Part shown: one piece after another, positions 19,301 through 20,283 of the stretch
How the letters are laid out: every line of letters begins with the position of its first letter
Position numbering within the stretch: position 1 is the stretch's first letter
Assembly (NCBI GenBank): GCA_029983625.1
Contig: JASBZF010000023.1
Location: forward strand, 1 to 20,283
DNA length: 20,283 nt
Source: Pauljensenia sp.
GTDB taxonomy: Bacteria; Actinomycetota; Actinomycetes; Actinomycetales; Actinomycetaceae
Reading direction: 5' to 3'
Notes under the pieces: model-generated
What the model saw: only the letters and a program-made list of their open reading frames with translations
Databases searched by the model: none
Told to the model about the DNA's origin: nothing
Program-made: the position numbers and the translations under genes

Positions 19301-20248
19301 GATATTGGTGAGGCTGTCGGCATTATTGCCGCTCAGTCAATTGGTGAGCCCGGCACGCAGCTGACGATGCGTACCTTCCACACAGGTGGCGCTGCCTCCG
19401 CTTCTGATATCACCCAGGGTCTGCCTCGTGTGCAGGAACTCTTCGAGGCCCGTACACCTAAGGCTGAGGCGAAAATGGCCGAGGCCGCAGGCCGTATTCA
19501 CATTGACGACGACAATGTTGCTGCACGTCGTATCGTCATCACTCGTGATGACGCGATGGAAGATGACGTCATCGAAGTGTCGCGCCGCCAAAAACTTCTC
19601 GTGGAAGAAGGCCAGCACGTCGATGCCGGACAACCGCTCACTGAGGGTCAGCTCGACCCGAAGGAGGTTGTGCGTGTCATGGGTCGTAACGTTGCTCAGA
19701 AGCAGCTCGTTGACGAAGTGCAGAAGGTCTACCGCGATCAGGGCGTGGGGATCCACTCCAAGCACATCGAGGTTGTCGTCCGGCAGATGCTTCGCCGCGT
19801 GACCGTCCTTGAGTCCGGGGACACGGACTTCCTGCCGGGTGAGCGTGTGGACCGTATGGCCTACCTTGCGCAGAACCGTAAGGTTGCCGCTGAAGGCGGT
19901 CAGCCTGCTTCGGCCCGTCAGGAACTCATGGGTATTACGAAGGCGTCGCTTGCGACGGATTCGTGGCTGTCTGCGGCTTCCTTCCAGGAAACGACGAAGG
20001 TTCTTACCGAGGCTGCGATGAACGGCAAGTCTGATGCGCTGCTGGGTCTGAAGGAGAATGTCATTCTCGGTAAGCTCATCCCGGCGGGTACGGGTCTGGC
20101 GCGCTACAACAGCATCACGGTGGAACCCACTGCGGAAGCGCTCGCCAATTCGAACTACTCGGAGATGGACTTCACGACGGGTGGCGTGTCCGAGGACTTC
20201 CTTGATGCCCTCGGCTCGATTGACTTCGGAATGCCTTTCCGTAGCTGA
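16343..20248 (+). CDS. rpoC: DNA-directed RNA polymerase subunit beta'
   Basis: RpoC carries the catalytic centre of RNA polymerase. The 1301-residue product has an N-terminal zinc finger (C62, C64, C77, C80), the absolutely conserved NADFDGDQMAVH (535-546) whose D537, D539 and D541 bind the catalytic magnesium, the trigger-loop region QSIGEPGTQLTMRTFHTGG (about 1004-1022), and a second zinc site (C959, C965, C972, C975). The N-terminal coiled region at about 150-215 is typical of actinobacterial and other long RpoC forms. The ATG at 16343 follows GAGGGAG with good spacing and sits 11 nt from the rpoB stop, so the two are one operon. The stop at 20246-20248 is complete; a C4/G4 stem starts just after it. 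Confidence 0.98.
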   Translation: MTLLDAKTFDSLKITLATSEDIGSWSYGEVKKPETINYRTLKPERDGLFGEQIFGPTRDWECSCGKYKRVRYKGIVCEKCGVEVTRSKVRRERMGHIDLAAPVTHIWYFKGVPSRLGYVLDLAPKDLEKVIYFAAYMITEVNERGRDEDLKELRDELELQKRQMENQCDSAINDFAERLESEIAALENEGASNAEIEKVRRSSEKEMAKIRKRFEGDIDGLEIVWETFKNLKVGELIGDERLYRAMMARYGTYFKGDMGASAIQKRLETFDLESEAEMLRQTIASDSGPRKARAIKRLKVINAFVQTGTSPASMVLNKIPVIPPDLRPMVQLDGGRFATSDLNDLYRRVINRNTRLKRLLTLGAPEIIVNNEKRMLQESVDALFDNGRRGRPVAGPGNRPLKSISDMLKGKQGRFRQNLLGKRVDYSGRSVIVVGPQLKLHQCGLPKQMALELFKPFVMKRLVEKNYAQNVKAAKRKVERQRPEVWDVLDDVIREHPVLLNRAPTLHRLGIQAFEPQLIEGKAIQLHPLACSAFNADFDGDQMAVHLPLGAEAQAEARILMLSTNNILKPSDGRPVAMPSQDMIIGLFHLTSEPDPLLEVPLDEEGAPRLPFYSSAAEAIMSFDKGDLDLNAKARIRFAGIVPPSDWQAPEGWEPGDDVVLETSLGRALFNELLPVDYPFVNEVVGKKQLGNIVNALTQRYPNALVAECLDALKSAGFHWSTWSGITIAFSDIQASPRKEEILASYEQRAAQIQDQFDMGFIEEDSRYEELVKLWLECTEKVAEDMRANFDERNTVYRMVNSGARGNWSQIQQLAGMRGLVSDPKQKLIERPIKANYREGLTVLEYFIATHGARKGLVDTALRTAESGYLTRRLVDVSQDVIVREADCGTRLGVRITIAEKNEAGQWVSIDTVETTAYARNLAQDAVNEAGEVIFPAGTDLGDEELAKLIAAGVETVVCRSVLTCESQVGTCAACYGRSLATGKQVDIGEAVGIIAAQSIGEPGTQLTMRTFHTGGAASASDITQGLPRVQELFEARTPKAEAKMAEAAGRIHIDDDNVAARRIVITRDDAMEDDVIEVSRRQKLLVEEGQHVDAGQPLTEGQLDPKEVVRVMGRNVAQKQLVDEVQKVYRDQGVGIHSKHIEVVVRQMLRRVTVLESGDTDFLPGERVDRMAYLAQNRKVAAEGGQPASARQELMGITKASLATDSWLSAASFQETTKVLTEAAMNGKSDALLGLKENVILGKLIPAGTGLARYNSITVEPTAEALANSNYSEMDFTTGGVSEDFLDALGSIDFGMPFRS

Positions 20249-20258
20249 AGCTGAAGAA

Positions 20259-20271
20259 CCCCTGAGCGGGG
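20259..20271 (+). terminator. Partial terminator stem after rpoC, running into poly-G
   Basis: CCCC (20259-20262), TGAGC and GGGG (20268-20271) form a short stem that looks like the start of an intrinsic terminator. The expected T-run is not seen: 12 consecutive G (20268-20279) follow and the window ends. Confidence 0.4.
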
Positions 20272-20283
20272 GGGGGGGGTGGG

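Overview
The window looks like chromosome from a high-G+C Gram-positive bacterium, most likely a member of the Actinomycetaceae (Actinomyces/Schaalia-like). The evidence is rpoB and rpoC of clearly actinobacterial type (TTG start with an LAAS N-terminus), frequent GTG starts, and a gene neighbourhood that matches what I remember of the mycobacterial mscL / formyl-THF cyclo-ligase / moeA / rimJ / membrane-protein cluster. No phage, transposon, plasmid or CRISPR element is visible. This is mainly core genome with a few interesting intergenic structures and one accessory nuclease-like gene.

Layout. (1) 1-52: 3' part of tRNA-Arg(CCT). (2) 324-4993: a 1427-residue helicase-like protein whose ATPase and nuclease active sites look eroded, overlapping a 129-residue acidic/basic companion protein that ends in PPHW-like sequence; an intrinsic terminator separates them from the convergent genes. 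(3) 5128-7202, minus strand: 5-formyltetrahydrofolate cyclo-ligase, an SAF-domain (CpaB-like) single-pass membrane protein, and mscL, the last two overlapping by 29 bp. (4) 7396-11009, plus strand: a MoeA/gephyrin-like protein, a RimJ-type GNAT acetyltransferase coupled to it, a 529-bp gap with tandem 13-bp repeats and a perfect 15-bp hairpin, and a three-TM membrane protein of the GlpR/SepX type. (5) 11142-11217: tRNA-Ala(CGC) with its promoter. (6) 11529-12515: a GIY-YIG/DUF4357 protein. (7) 12695-20248: promoter, rpoB and rpoC, running into a poly-G tract at the window edge.

How the genes fit together. The most interesting pairing is the MoeA-like protein with the membrane protein: in Corynebacterium the equivalent gephyrin-like protein (Glp) and its membrane receptor (GlpR; SepX in Streptomyces) act with FtsZ in cell division, not in molybdenum cofactor synthesis. 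The MoeA homologue here has lost the basic residues of one active-site segment and no other cofactor gene is nearby, which fits that role, although this is inference. The helicase-like protein and its companion form a second conserved-looking but uncharacterised pair. rpoB-rpoC form a compact two-gene operon with a well-formed sigma-A-type promoter and a leader of about 125 nt.
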